A stretch of DNA of 52,984 bases from Guptibacillus algicola (GTDB lineage Bacteria; Bacillota; Bacilli; Bacillales; Guptibacillaceae), in the NCBI RefSeq assembly GCF_020171805.1, contig NZ_JAIVAF010000002.1:1-52984 (forward strand), given 5' to 3'. The position numbers were made by a program, and so were the translations under genes. Shown here piece after piece: positions 15,633 through 24,507 of the stretch (position 1 is its first letter; every line of letters begins with the position of its first letter). Under the pieces are notes generated by a model. That model was not told the DNA's origin. It was given only the letters and a program-made list of their open reading frames with translations, and made no database searches.

Positions 15633-17496
15633 ATATTGATTCTTCACGTATGCTCTTTAACCTTTCGAGAAGGTTATTTTCTAATACTTTATCAGACATT
15701 TCGATTTGCTTTTTGATCCGCTCATATCCATCACGGCAATTTTCTACGTCTACGGTTTCCCCACTCTCTGTTTTCGTACATGTCCCTTTCGTAAACTCTC
15801 CTGTTGGAGACATGTCGAACGAATACGTTTCACCGAAGAACGTGTACTTCGGGAAGCCGTGTCGAAATCCGACAAAACCTTCTTCTTTCGATGTGAGGTC
15901 CTTCCCAACATGATAGATAGAATCCTCTAATCCTAGTAAACTAGTGACGGTCGGCTTAATATCGACCATTCCACCGATTACGTCGCTCACTTCTCCTTCT
16001 TCTTGCCCAGGGTAATGAATCAGGAGGGGAACGTTGTACATTTCTTTACGATCGAACGTTACTCCGATTAACTCATCCAATTCCTTTTTCTTTTCAGGTA
16101 GGAGACCATAATGATCGCCATAGAAAACGAATAGCGTGTCTTCCCAAAGGCCTCTCTCTTTCAAATCATTGATAAATAGGCCAAGTGTTTCATCCGCATA
16201 TTTTGTGCTTTGAAGGTAATCCCCTACAGCTGTATCATCAAAACGTTCAGGTAAGTCGAGGTATTTTTTATCTTCTGGTAGTTTAAAAGGTCTGTGCTGC
16301 GTTAAGGTGATGAAGAAATTATAAAACGGACCATTTTCAGCTTGTTTCTCGTATATATCAACGAGTTGACCATACATGCTTTCATCAGATATTCCCAACC
16401 CTAGCTTTTGGCTGCTATCGATCGTTTCAGAAGTGCCATTGTAGAACTTATCGAATCCTTGAGCTGGATATGCAGCCTTTCGATTCCAGAATTCTGGATC
16501 ATTTCCGTGAGCTACGCTAGTCTGATAACCTTCTTCACCTAACACAATCGGTAATGAACGAAAGATTCCAGTTTCATATGCAGTGTATCCACTTTCTCGT
16601 TCTGCTGGAAATAATGAATTGTTTACAATAAACTCCGCATCTGATGTGTTCCCTTTTCCAATCTGTGTGTAGATTTGATTGTAGTAGAAGCTTTTTTCAA
16701 CAAGATCATTGAGGTTAGGAGTGATTTCTACTCCATCCACTTCCATACCAATCACAAAGTTATTCATTGACTCCCCTTGAACAATGACTACGTTCTTCCC
16801 TTCGGCTACGCCGAAATAAGGAGATTTTTCGTTCTGATTTTCAACAAAGTACTGGTTGACCCCTTCAAGTTCTTCATTCGAATCGTCTTGTCCCATCGCA
16901 GGTGCTAGCTTGTTCTCATTAAAAAATATCGTACTTGCATGTAAATGAGCAGGGAGAATTCCAGCTTTCGCAACCTTATACTGATCACTATACTGACTGT
17001 CTATCGAGAATACTGAAATAAAAATGAATAGAATGATTCCAACGACGAGAAAGCTAGAACCAATCATTCTGTTCTTCACAGCTTGTCGTTTTACAACCAT
17101 CATGATTAACAATGGGAGCAATACTACAATATCCACCAGGTATAATAAATCACTTTGTCTGATAAGAGTTATGACAGAATCTCCCACTTCTGCTGTTTGG
17201 CCTGCCTGGTCCAGTAGCTCAAGCGATAATATACTGGAATAGTAACGCTCGTATAGCACATCTCCATAGAGCAAGAATGAAACTAGTAAATAGAGAGAGA
17301 ATGCTAGAAAGGCGTAACGTACTTTTCCAGACATCACTTGGAAACTTACTAAGAATAACGTTAGGGCAACGGCTCCGAGAAAAATAAGCCCTGTTTGAGC
17401 TTCTCCTATTATTTGATGTGAAAAATAGCTGTTTTTGAAGGTCCACCCAACAAGAATGACGAGCGACCAAAGAATGAGATATATGTATTTTGTCAT
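15631..17496 (-). CDS. Lipoteichoic acid synthase-like sulfatase-family membrane enzyme
   Basis: A 621-residue protein with about five N-terminal membrane helices and a large extracellular sulfatase-fold domain, the layout of LtaS, YfnI, YqgS and YvgJ. Landmarks are VQGESMNN (metal-binding Glu), GKGNTSDAEF with the presumed nucleophile T284, QHRPF, and YGDHYG near the end. Such enzymes transfer glycerol-phosphate from phosphatidylglycerol to a growing or priming teichoic acid chain outside the cell. The ATG at 17496 has AAAGGAA upstream; a longer in-frame start exists at 17541 but lacks a site. Lying among CWB2 proteins that bind wall polymers, it might make or extend an anchoring polymer; that link is inference. 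Confidence 0.85.
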   Translation of the reverse strand: MTKYIYLILWSLVILVGWTFKNSYFSHQIIGEAQTGLIFLGAVALTLFLVSFQVMSGKVRYAFLAFSLYLLVSFLLYGDVLYERYYSSILSLELLDQAGQTAEVGDSVITLIRQSDLLYLVDIVVLLPLLIMMVVKRQAVKNRMIGSSFLVVGIILFIFISVFSIDSQYSDQYKVAKAGILPAHLHASTIFFNENKLAPAMGQDDSNEELEGVNQYFVENQNEKSPYFGVAEGKNVVIVQGESMNNFVIGMEVDGVEITPNLNDLVEKSFYYNQIYTQIGKGNTSDAEFIVNNSLFPAERESGYTAYETGIFRSLPIVLGEEGYQTSVAHGNDPEFWNRKAAYPAQGFDKFYNGTSETIDSSQKLGLGISDESMYGQLVDIYEKQAENGPFYNFFITLTQHRPFKLPEDKKYLDLPERFDDTAVGDYLQSTKYADETLGLFINDLKERGLWEDTLFVFYGDHYGLLPEKKKELDELIGVTFDRKEMYNVPLLIHYPGQEEGEVSDVIGGMVDIKPTVTSLLGLEDSIYHVGKDLTSKEEGFVGFRHGFPKYTFFGETYSFDMSPTGEFTKGTCTKTESGETVDVENCRDGYERIKKQIEMSDKVLENNLLERLKSIREESI

Positions 17497-17601
17497 AAGA
17501 AAATTCCTTTTTTTACATAGATTTATATCATATTGTAACATAGAATTTACATTTCATTAACAATTCTGGTTCGATGTAAACAGATGACTTTAAAAAAGAA
17601 T

Positions 17602-17634
17602 TAAAAAAGACCGATCTATGAATAGATCGGTCTG
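17602..17634 (-). terminator. Intrinsic terminator of the NlpC/P60 gene
   Basis: Minus-strand stem AGACCGATCTAT / ATAGATCGGTCT with a following TTTTTT run. Confidence 0.9.
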
Positions 17635-17641
17635 ACTCCTC

Positions 17642-19525
17642 CTAATGAGCTCTCTTTGCACCAAGGTATCTCGGTGACCAGTAGCTTGAGTCCATGCTGC
17701 TTATCGTGACGCCAGTAGAAGACCCAGCGTGAATGAACTTGTTGTTTCCGATGTAGATTCCACCGTGTGATGCACCTGGCTTATAGGTTTCAAAATACAC
17801 GATGTCCCCAACAGATGGACTGCTGACTGGCGTTGTCACATTCCACATCTGTGCCATCGTTCGTGGCAAGGACACCCCTTGTTTCTTGAAAACGTAAACG
17901 AGAAAGCCACTGCAATCGAAACCAGATTGCGGCGTGTTGCCTCCCCATGTGTAAGGAGTACCGATGAACTCAGAAGCATCTGCGATCAGATCCATCACGC
18001 TGAACGAACCACTACCTGTGTCTCCTGAACCACCACCATCGTATGAAGTCCCCTGCTTCAGTTTCTCCCATGTCGATGAATCTACAACTCCGTTAGCCGT
18101 GAGCTTATTACGAGATTGGAACGTCTTCACTGCACTTTCTGTAATCGGACCAAATGCACCATCTGTCGCACCGTTGTAATAGCCGAGCGCTTTAAGCTTA
18201 GACTGAAGCTCTACAACGAGCTCCCCTTTTGAACCAACCTTTAGGACATCGTCATGAGAAGAATCTTGAACAGGAGGATGAACAGCTGGACTTGTTGTGT
18301 TGCTCAGTGTATCTAGCGTTTCCTTCGTTGCAGTACCCGTTACAGTAAGCCCCTTTGCTCTCTGAAAATCCTTTACAGCTTTTTCTGTAACTGGACCGAA
18401 GTACCCTGTTACACCGACATGGAATGTCCCTGCAGTAGTGAGGTCCTGTTGCAGCTTAACGACATCATCTCCACGTGAGCCTACTTTCATTACTGTAGCT
18501 GATTGTGTAGTCGTGCCTCCACGTGATTTCAATGCATCAAGAGTTGCATCATCCGCAACACCTGTCACGGTGAGTCCAACAACACTTTGGAACTCCTTCA
18601 CAGCTTTTTCTGTGATGGAACCAAAGATGCCATCCACTTTATAATTGTAATAACCGCGATCCTTAAGACCTTGCTGCAGGGAAGTGACTGCACTGCCACG
18701 CGCTCCGACTGTAAGACCGGTTACTTTTTCTTCTTTCTTCTCCTGCACTTGAGTCGATGTAGTTCCTGAAAGCTTTTCCTTCGTCTTCCCATCGACGACG
18801 CCTGTGATCGATAAGCCATTCGCGCTTTGGAACTGCTTTACAGCTTTTTCAGTAATCGGACCGAAAATTCCGTCTACTGTGTAGCTGTAGTAGCCTTTAT
18901 TCTTTAATTGCTGCTGGACTGTTGAAACCTCAACACCTCGAGCACCAACTTTTAACGTCTGTTCAGCTTCTTGAGAAGGCTTTGCCTTTGCGGGAGCTGC
19001 ATTCAATGCATTTTCGGTTGCCTGGTCGACAACTCCTGAGACAGATAGGCCTTTCGCCTTCTGAAACTGCTTAACAGCTTTCTCAGTGATCGGACCGAAA
19101 ATTCCATCTACACTATAATTGTAATACCCTTTGTTTTTAAGCTTTGTTTGGATATCACTAACGGCTTGTCCACGTTCGCCAATCGATAGTGTTTGAGAAT
19201 AAGTAGAAGCCGCTTTCGCAGTAGCTCCTTTCAATGCGCTAAGCGTTTCACCATTCGCAGTACCAGTTACTGTTAATCCTTTTGCTTTTTGAAAGTCGCT
19301 AACGGCTTTTTCAGTGATCGGGCCAAAGTATCCTGTTGACGTATGATATGTAAAATAACCCTTTTCTTTCAAAACGTCTTGCAGTTCTTTCACATCGGAA
19401 TTGTTCATTCCGAGCTTTAATTCCTGATTACCAAGGGCAGCTTCTACTTCCCCGGCTTGAACATAAAAAAAACCAGACAAAAGTGCTGATCCAACTACCG
19501 TCTTCTTTAACGTAGAACCTTGCAT
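17642..19525 (-). CDS. Secreted NlpC/P60 endopeptidase with six peptidoglycan-binding repeats
   Basis: A 627-residue autolysin. After the signal peptide come six PG_binding_1 modules (each about 60-70 residues, motif LQ..L...GYY...DGIFGPITEKAVK.FQ), a Gly/Ser linker and a C-terminal NlpC/P60 domain. The catalytic Cys is in GFDCSGF, the first His in SHGGIYIG and the second in FIHAGSS. It would cut D-gamma-Glu-DAP stem peptides, like B. subtilis LytF, LytE and CwlS. The start at 19525 follows AAGGGGG. A sigma-D promoter lies upstream (19581-19606), so co-expression with motility and a cell-separation role are likely. Repeats 2, 3 and 4 are especially similar in sequence. Confidence 0.92.
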   Translation of the reverse strand: MQGSTLKKTVVGSALLSGFFYVQAGEVEAALGNQELKLGMNNSDVKELQDVLKEKGYFTYHTSTGYFGPITEKAVSDFQKAKGLTVTGTANGETLSALKGATAKAASTYSQTLSIGERGQAVSDIQTKLKNKGYYNYSVDGIFGPITEKAVKQFQKAKGLSVSGVVDQATENALNAAPAKAKPSQEAEQTLKVGARGVEVSTVQQQLKNKGYYSYTVDGIFGPITEKAVKQFQSANGLSITGVVDGKTKEKLSGTTSTQVQEKKEEKVTGLTVGARGSAVTSLQQGLKDRGYYNYKVDGIFGSITEKAVKEFQSVVGLTVTGVADDATLDALKSRGGTTTQSATVMKVGSRGDDVVKLQQDLTTAGTFHVGVTGYFGPVTEKAVKDFQRAKGLTVTGTATKETLDTLSNTTSPAVHPPVQDSSHDDVLKVGSKGELVVELQSKLKALGYYNGATDGAFGPITESAVKTFQSRNKLTANGVVDSSTWEKLKQGTSYDGGGSGDTGSGSFSVMDLIADASEFIGTPYTWGGNTPQSGFDCSGFLVYVFKKQGVSLPRTMAQMWNVTTPVSSPSVGDIVYFETYKPGASHGGIYIGNNKFIHAGSSTGVTISSMDSSYWSPRYLGAKRAH

Positions 19526-19580
19526 GTACATCCCCCTTAATGGTTTCACTGCATGACATACCGACATATACTATTTAACA

Positions 19581-19606
19581 ATATCGGCTATTATTCGCTA
19601 AGTTTG
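19581..19606 (-). promoter_or_regulatory. Sigma-D promoter of the NlpC/P60 autolysin gene
   Basis: On the minus strand CAAA (19603-19606), 14 bp, GCCGATAT (19581-19588). The -10 is a perfect match to the sigma-D consensus and the -35 matches three of four bases (TAAA). The predicted transcript starts about 50 nt before the start codon. Confidence 0.8.
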
Positions 19607-19705
19607 AATAGTTTTCCTTTAAAATGCGATAAATTTTTCTACTAAAAAAGTGTAAAACTTCAAATGATATCGAATTATGGTAGTTAGTAGTAGGTAAAAA
19701 GACAT

Positions 19706-19739
19706 AGAAAAGCCACTGTTCTTGAATCGAACAGTGGCT
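19706..19739 (-). terminator. Intrinsic terminator of the M6 protease gene
   Basis: Minus-strand stem GCCACTGTTCG / GAACAGTGGC followed by TTTTC. Confidence 0.85.
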
Positions 19740-19745
19740 GTTTGG

Positions 19746-22484
19746 TTATTCAGAGAGTAGTTTTTCTACATCCTCATTTATCGCACCGCTACCTCCTAAA
19801 ATCACATAGGATTTGGCTTTTCTTTCATTAATAAGCGTCATAATTTCTGCAGGAATTTCATCTTTCAGTACAAGGAACTTTGGAGCTGCATCCTGCGCTG
19901 CCACAACTGAACCTGTAAGTGCATCCGGGAAGTTCATCCCATTTGCATAATAAACAGTGTCATAGTCTGAATACAATTTTGATACGATCGCTGCGTTTGT
20001 TGCAAAGCGGTTTTTCCCAGAGTATCGGGTTGGTTCTGGAAGTTGATTTGTGACATCTGCAGAGATGACACCACTTCCACCGATCACGTACGTCTTTTTA
20101 ATGTTAGAAAGAGCGCCTTTTGTAACGTTCGGAAGGATCTTCGTGTTCGTTAGAAGGATAGGATAACCATGTTGAGCTGCATATGGAGCGATGGCTAGCG
20201 CATCTGGAAAGTTCATGCCGTACGCGATGATCGCACGGTCGTAAGGTTTCAGCTTCTCCGCAATTCTCACAGCTGTTTCAAAACGGTCTTTTCCTTTTAT
20301 TCGATCTACTTTAAGACCTAGTTGCTTCATTTGATCGCTTATTGATTCTGAAACTGCGCCTTTCCCACCTAGAATAATCGCCTCTGAAGCCTGTAATCGC
20401 TTGATTTCCTTAACTGTGTCTTCTGACAAACTTGTTTTACCTGCTAATAGAATAGGTGCCTGTAGCTTTCTTGCAAGTGGACCACCAGCTAGCGCATCAG
20501 GAAAATCATAGCCAGTTGCTATGATGACTGTTTTCGCTGTTCTGTATGTTTGCTGACTAATTTCATTGGCTGTCGAGAATCGGTCTTTCCCTTTGATTCT
20601 CAGAACACTTTCTAATTTCGTTATTACCGTAACAGAAAGGCCACCTGTCGTACGATTGCCTCTCGTGTCTACGGCTTGAACGGTGAATGTATAAGACTTA
20701 TTCGCATCCAAGTCAGATATCTGCGTACTCTTCGTATTACCAGCGACGGTTTTCATCAACGTGTTACCATGATAAACCTCATAGTTTGCGATACCAGAAG
20801 CATCTGAAGCTGTTGACCAAGATAACGACACTGAATCTGAAGTTACATTGGCTGCAGTGACGCCTGCAGTTGATTGCCATACTGGCTTGTCTATATCTTC
20901 ATATAGAGTAACCTTCCCCTTCATTATATCCTGGCTATAATCCGTTATTTCGATCGAAACATCTGTCGCTAAGCCATCGTACAATTTACTATTCGGTTTG
21001 CTTGTATTGTTAAGTGTTGTCTTGAAGCCTTTACGATAGTAATGATTAAAATCTAAGTACCATCGTCTGTTATCGAGATCGCTGCCTCCCTCTCCTTCAT
21101 TTGCTTCTTCAAGATCGACATGTTTGTGGCCTTCATCATCGTTTTGCTTCCAGGATACACTTTCATCAATATGCCAGATCGCTACACCACCAGATACAGT
21201 GGCGTTCTCTAATCCTTTGTCGTACCCTGCATATTGACGGTTCTCAACCAAGAAATATTGTAAAGGATCATCAGTGTTAATTTTTATAACATTGTATCCA
21301 CCATCTTTGTTTGAATTGAGGTTGATGGTGCTAGATGACGTAATCACTTCAGGTACTGCAAAACCGAGCTTAACTTTTGACCATGCATCTAGATGTGTCG
21401 GGGTTTGACCAGAATGTTCTCCGGTTTTCTCTGCCCATGAGCCTGAAGCCATCAAACTGTGAATACCAATTCCAAGTGAAGAACGATCTCGATCATATAA
21501 ATCTGGAAGACCAAGGTCATGACCGAGTTCATGAGCAATGATGCCGATAGTAGCCATGTGACTACCATGGTTTTCACCAAACTGAGTGTAACCCCCATCA
21601 TCATAAAGCGAGCCTACAAAAACACCGTCTAACTCTGGGGGAGAAAGTAACCCCCACTTGTGCCCCCACACTGCTCTATGTCCGTCACCGTAACTTGCCT
21701 CTCCACCTGCCACAATCGTTACAATGTGAAGTTCATCCGAACTTATATATTTATTATTGTCTCTATCATAGTTCTTATAATTAACCATGCTATCGGATGC
21801 CTTTAAAGCATCTGTAGCGATTTTTCGATATGTGTCATATTCTGTTAACTTACCTACCGGACGTGGGTGATCATAATTTAACGTTACTGATACAACCCCA
21901 TTGTTCACCCCACTCGACTCTTCAGCAGGTGTGAACTGAAATGTCCCTGAAGAAACTTCGTCATAGTAGTTGTTCAAAGAGTTACCAGAACGGTTAAAGA
22001 TTTTATCTTCCCATTCGGTTTCAGAGTGAGCTATTCTTGTATCTTGGAAGTTAACTAGTAAAACGACGAGGTCATGCGTTGAGTTGCCAATAAGAGATTG
22101 AAGAGTACTATTATTGATAGCTGGACTCATCGTTTGCGGAGTAAACTCGTTTTGAGAAGGGAGGCTTATCATATCTTTCTTAACGGCCGCGTTATTGGGG
22201 AGCTTATCTATCCCAACTTTAGATAAGGTAGCGATGACGTTTGATTTCTCCACTTTGGCGTAGTACCAAAAACCATCTTCATTTCGTATAATGACGTTTT
22301 CATTTTTCGTTTCGAACCAGTGTTTGAACTCGTCACCTACTGACCTTGCTAAAAAAGTTGTACCATCCGGCTGAGTTGTCGTTCGATATACATCGTTGGC
22401 AGGCGCTGCGAGTGTATTTTCGTTCCATATAAAGAACAAAAATGCAATAAACAATACTGAAACTATCACTCTACTCATCTTCAA
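19746..22484 (-). CDS. Secreted M6-family metalloprotease with Fn3 and three CWB2 repeats
   Basis: A 912-residue protein. The signal peptide (about 1-27) is followed by a propeptide-like region and an M6 (immune-inhibitor-A-like) catalytic domain with the zinc site HELGHDLGLPDLYD beginning at H318. Next is a fibronectin type III module near residues 535-620 (VSLSWSTASDASGIANYEVY), then three CWB2 repeats (RIKGKDRFSTA, RIKGKDRFETA, RYSGKNRFATN). It would degrade extracellular protein while bound to the wall. The domain order differs from secreted InhA, which lacks CWB2. It is monocistronic, with its own terminator. Confidence 0.92.
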   Translation of the reverse strand: MKMSRVIVSVLFIAFLFFIWNENTLAAPANDVYRTTTQPDGTTFLARSVGDEFKHWFETKNENVIIRNEDGFWYYAKVEKSNVIATLSKVGIDKLPNNAAVKKDMISLPSQNEFTPQTMSPAINNSTLQSLIGNSTHDLVVLLVNFQDTRIAHSETEWEDKIFNRSGNSLNNYYDEVSSGTFQFTPAEESSGVNNGVVSVTLNYDHPRPVGKLTEYDTYRKIATDALKASDSMVNYKNYDRDNNKYISSDELHIVTIVAGGEASYGDGHRAVWGHKWGLLSPPELDGVFVGSLYDDGGYTQFGENHGSHMATIGIIAHELGHDLGLPDLYDRDRSSLGIGIHSLMASGSWAEKTGEHSGQTPTHLDAWSKVKLGFAVPEVITSSSTINLNSNKDGGYNVIKINTDDPLQYFLVENRQYAGYDKGLENATVSGGVAIWHIDESVSWKQNDDEGHKHVDLEEANEGEGGSDLDNRRWYLDFNHYYRKGFKTTLNNTSKPNSKLYDGLATDVSIEITDYSQDIMKGKVTLYEDIDKPVWQSTAGVTAANVTSDSVSLSWSTASDASGIANYEVYHGNTLMKTVAGNTKSTQISDLDANKSYTFTVQAVDTRGNRTTGGLSVTVITKLESVLRIKGKDRFSTANEISQQTYRTAKTVIIATGYDFPDALAGGPLARKLQAPILLAGKTSLSEDTVKEIKRLQASEAIILGGKGAVSESISDQMKQLGLKVDRIKGKDRFETAVRIAEKLKPYDRAIIAYGMNFPDALAIAPYAAQHGYPILLTNTKILPNVTKGALSNIKKTYVIGGSGVISADVTNQLPEPTRYSGKNRFATNAAIVSKLYSDYDTVYYANGMNFPDALTGSVVAAQDAAPKFLVLKDEIPAEIMTLINERKAKSYVILGGSGAINEDVEKLLSE

Positions 22485-22569
22485 GCTGTTTCCCCCTCAA
22501 CTATGTATCGCTTTCAGTACCCTTAATATTAGCACAAAACCATAATTTAGGACATTATTTTGTTTTTAC

Positions 22570-22607
22570 AAAAAGCGAGAGGTGCCGTGGAAAACCGACA
22601 CCTCTCG
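22570..22607 (-). terminator. Intrinsic terminator of the lytic transglycosylase gene
   Basis: Minus-strand stem CGAGAGGTG / CACCTCTCG with a following CTTTTTG run. Confidence 0.8.
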
Positions 22608-22621
22608 TTCTGTTTGACGAA

Positions 22622-24412
22622 CTAGTTATTTAATAGAATTTGCGTAAGATCTTTTTCAACGTTAATGACATCGTCACCGCCTAGTAGGCCAAAATGGTGG
22701 AAAGATGAATTTTCAAGATAGGATTGAGTTACAGGTTGTAGAGACTTTGGTGTAGAAAGAATTAATGGCGCGTCACTCTTTGCTGCTAGGACTGCCCCAG
22801 TAAGTGCATCAGGGAAACTTTTTCCTGTTGCTACATAAGCCTGTTTACTTCCAAGGGGAAGGTTTTTTAGAATATCAGCGTTCGTTTCATAACGATCTTT
22901 TCCAGCGTATCGCTTGTAATTCGAAACACCAGTTAACGCTTTTTCACTAATAACACCGTTACTACCTACTACGATTACGTTATCGTAGTTCTTTATTGCT
23001 TTTGCAGTTGCTTCAGGAAGTGTATCCGTTAGTGCAAGGTAAATAGGATACCCATTCTTAGCGGCATAAGGTGCGATTGAAAGGGCATCTGGGAAGTTCT
23101 TTCCGTATGCAAGAATCGCAGTGTTACTTTTAGGAAGCTGATTCGCTATGAGCGCTGCTGTTTCAAAACGATCTGCTCCACCGTGACGATCGACTTCAAT
23201 TCCCATACCTTCTATTTCTCTTTTCACATCGTTTGTTATTGCACCTGCACTACCTAGAATGATAACTTTATTAGGATTTAAACGTTCTAACTCTGCTTTA
23301 GTAGATTCTGTTAGTTTATTATCTTGTGTTAGAAGCATTGGTGCATCTAGTTGATATGCAAGAGGTGTTCCTGCAAGCGCATCTGGATAGTCGCCACCTC
23401 TGGCAATGACAACCGTATCCGCCCCATTTGGCCAACCTTCTTGTGCAATAGCTGCTGCTGTTTTGTAGCGGTCAGGACCTGATAAGCGTTGGCCGAGTTG
23501 AATGAGATCTCCTGAAGCGATGTATGCTTCTTTGCCATTTTCGAGTTGAGTTTTATACCACACAAAGTGTTTGTAAATCATTGGTTGGCCTGCATTTGAC
23601 CCATCAGTTATTTGATTACTTATAAGAGTAATAGGTTCGCGGCCTGAAGCAGTTTTTATACTATTTGCTTTTTTGTATGGAGCAGTTCTGAATTCTGCCC
23701 CAGGTGCTGTTATTACGATATCCTGATTTTCATATTTCTGAGCTGTTCTATGGAGTTCTTCCTCTGGAAGCTCATAATGAAATGTTTCGAATCTTAAATA
23801 CTTACCCTCGTACCTGAAATCATCTAATTCAAATTTGAAGGGTATCGGCTTATAATTCTCATCTGAGCTAATTAAATTGTATATCATCATCGCTTTATAC
23901 ACTTTTTCTTGGTAAGCGTCAAGATTGCGCTCAGTAGAATTTTTACTTAGATAAATCGGACTATTAACCTGAAACGCACCACTATAAGCTAATACCGCAA
24001 AATACCAGCTTTCAAGCAATTCACGGTCATTGTCATTAATAGTAGGTAACTTTCCATCCTTGCCTTTAAATTTTTCATCAAGAATCTTTAACCCTTCTTG
24101 AATGTTGAACCTAGTATCTTCTTTTAATTTTGTTTTATATGCTTCTGATGCACCTGGTTTAAGTACTTGCATAATCCCAATTGCCTGAGCACCCGAAACT
24201 TTTTGCTGGTCCCAGTCGCTTTCGATTAATGCAATCGCCTTCGCTACCTCAGGTGGAATATCCATTTTAATAGCTTCTTCAGTTAGCATTTGACTGATCT
24301 CTGAGTATGTATAGTCCTCTGCTGCTTGTACCTTTTTGTCCCCTAGTTGTAAGCTGCCAAAACTACTTACAATAAGGAACGCAATGACAATACGAATAAA
24401 ATTCTTTTTCAT
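22622..24412 (-). CDS. Lytic transglycosylase (SLT)-SH3-like-CWB2 surface protein
   Basis: A 596-residue protein. The signal peptide (to about residue 31) precedes an SLT/lysozyme-like domain: PPEVAKAIALIESDWDQQKVSGAQAIGIMQV carries the catalytic Glu in IES and the GIMQ motif. A middle region near residues 235-305 looks like a bacterial SH3 module (APGAEFRTAPYKKAN...YIASGDLIQLG). Three CWB2 repeats follow (RLSGPDRYKTA, RHGGADRFETA, RYAGKDRYETN). It would cleave glycan strands to form 1,6-anhydro-muropeptides at the surface. The ATG at 24412 follows GGGGAG; an earlier in-frame ATG at 24442 lacks a good site. Confidence 0.9.
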   Translation of the reverse strand: MKKNFIRIVIAFLIVSSFGSLQLGDKKVQAAEDYTYSEISQMLTEEAIKMDIPPEVAKAIALIESDWDQQKVSGAQAIGIMQVLKPGASEAYKTKLKEDTRFNIQEGLKILDEKFKGKDGKLPTINDNDRELLESWYFAVLAYSGAFQVNSPIYLSKNSTERNLDAYQEKVYKAMMIYNLISSDENYKPIPFKFELDDFRYEGKYLRFETFHYELPEEELHRTAQKYENQDIVITAPGAEFRTAPYKKANSIKTASGREPITLISNQITDGSNAGQPMIYKHFVWYKTQLENGKEAYIASGDLIQLGQRLSGPDRYKTAAAIAQEGWPNGADTVVIARGGDYPDALAGTPLAYQLDAPMLLTQDNKLTESTKAELERLNPNKVIILGSAGAITNDVKREIEGMGIEVDRHGGADRFETAALIANQLPKSNTAILAYGKNFPDALSIAPYAAKNGYPIYLALTDTLPEATAKAIKNYDNVIVVGSNGVISEKALTGVSNYKRYAGKDRYETNADILKNLPLGSKQAYVATGKSFPDALTGAVLAAKSDAPLILSTPKSLQPVTQSYLENSSFHHFGLLGGDDVINVEKDLTQILLNN

Positions 24413-24461
24413 AGTGTTCTCCCCTTCCCCTTTTTCCATCATTTTCTAGTGTAACATGAAA

Positions 24462-24500
24462 GCGGGGTCAGGTGGGGGACTGTCCCCTACCTGACCCCGC
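24462..24500. repeat. REP-type palindrome 8
   Basis: A nearly perfect palindrome with arms GCGGGGTCAGGTGGGGGAC and GTCCCCTACCTGACCCCGC. It lies between the SGNH gene stop (24508) and the lytic transglycosylase gene and probably acts as the SGNH gene terminator. Confidence 0.85.
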
Positions 24501-24507
24501 TCCTTCA

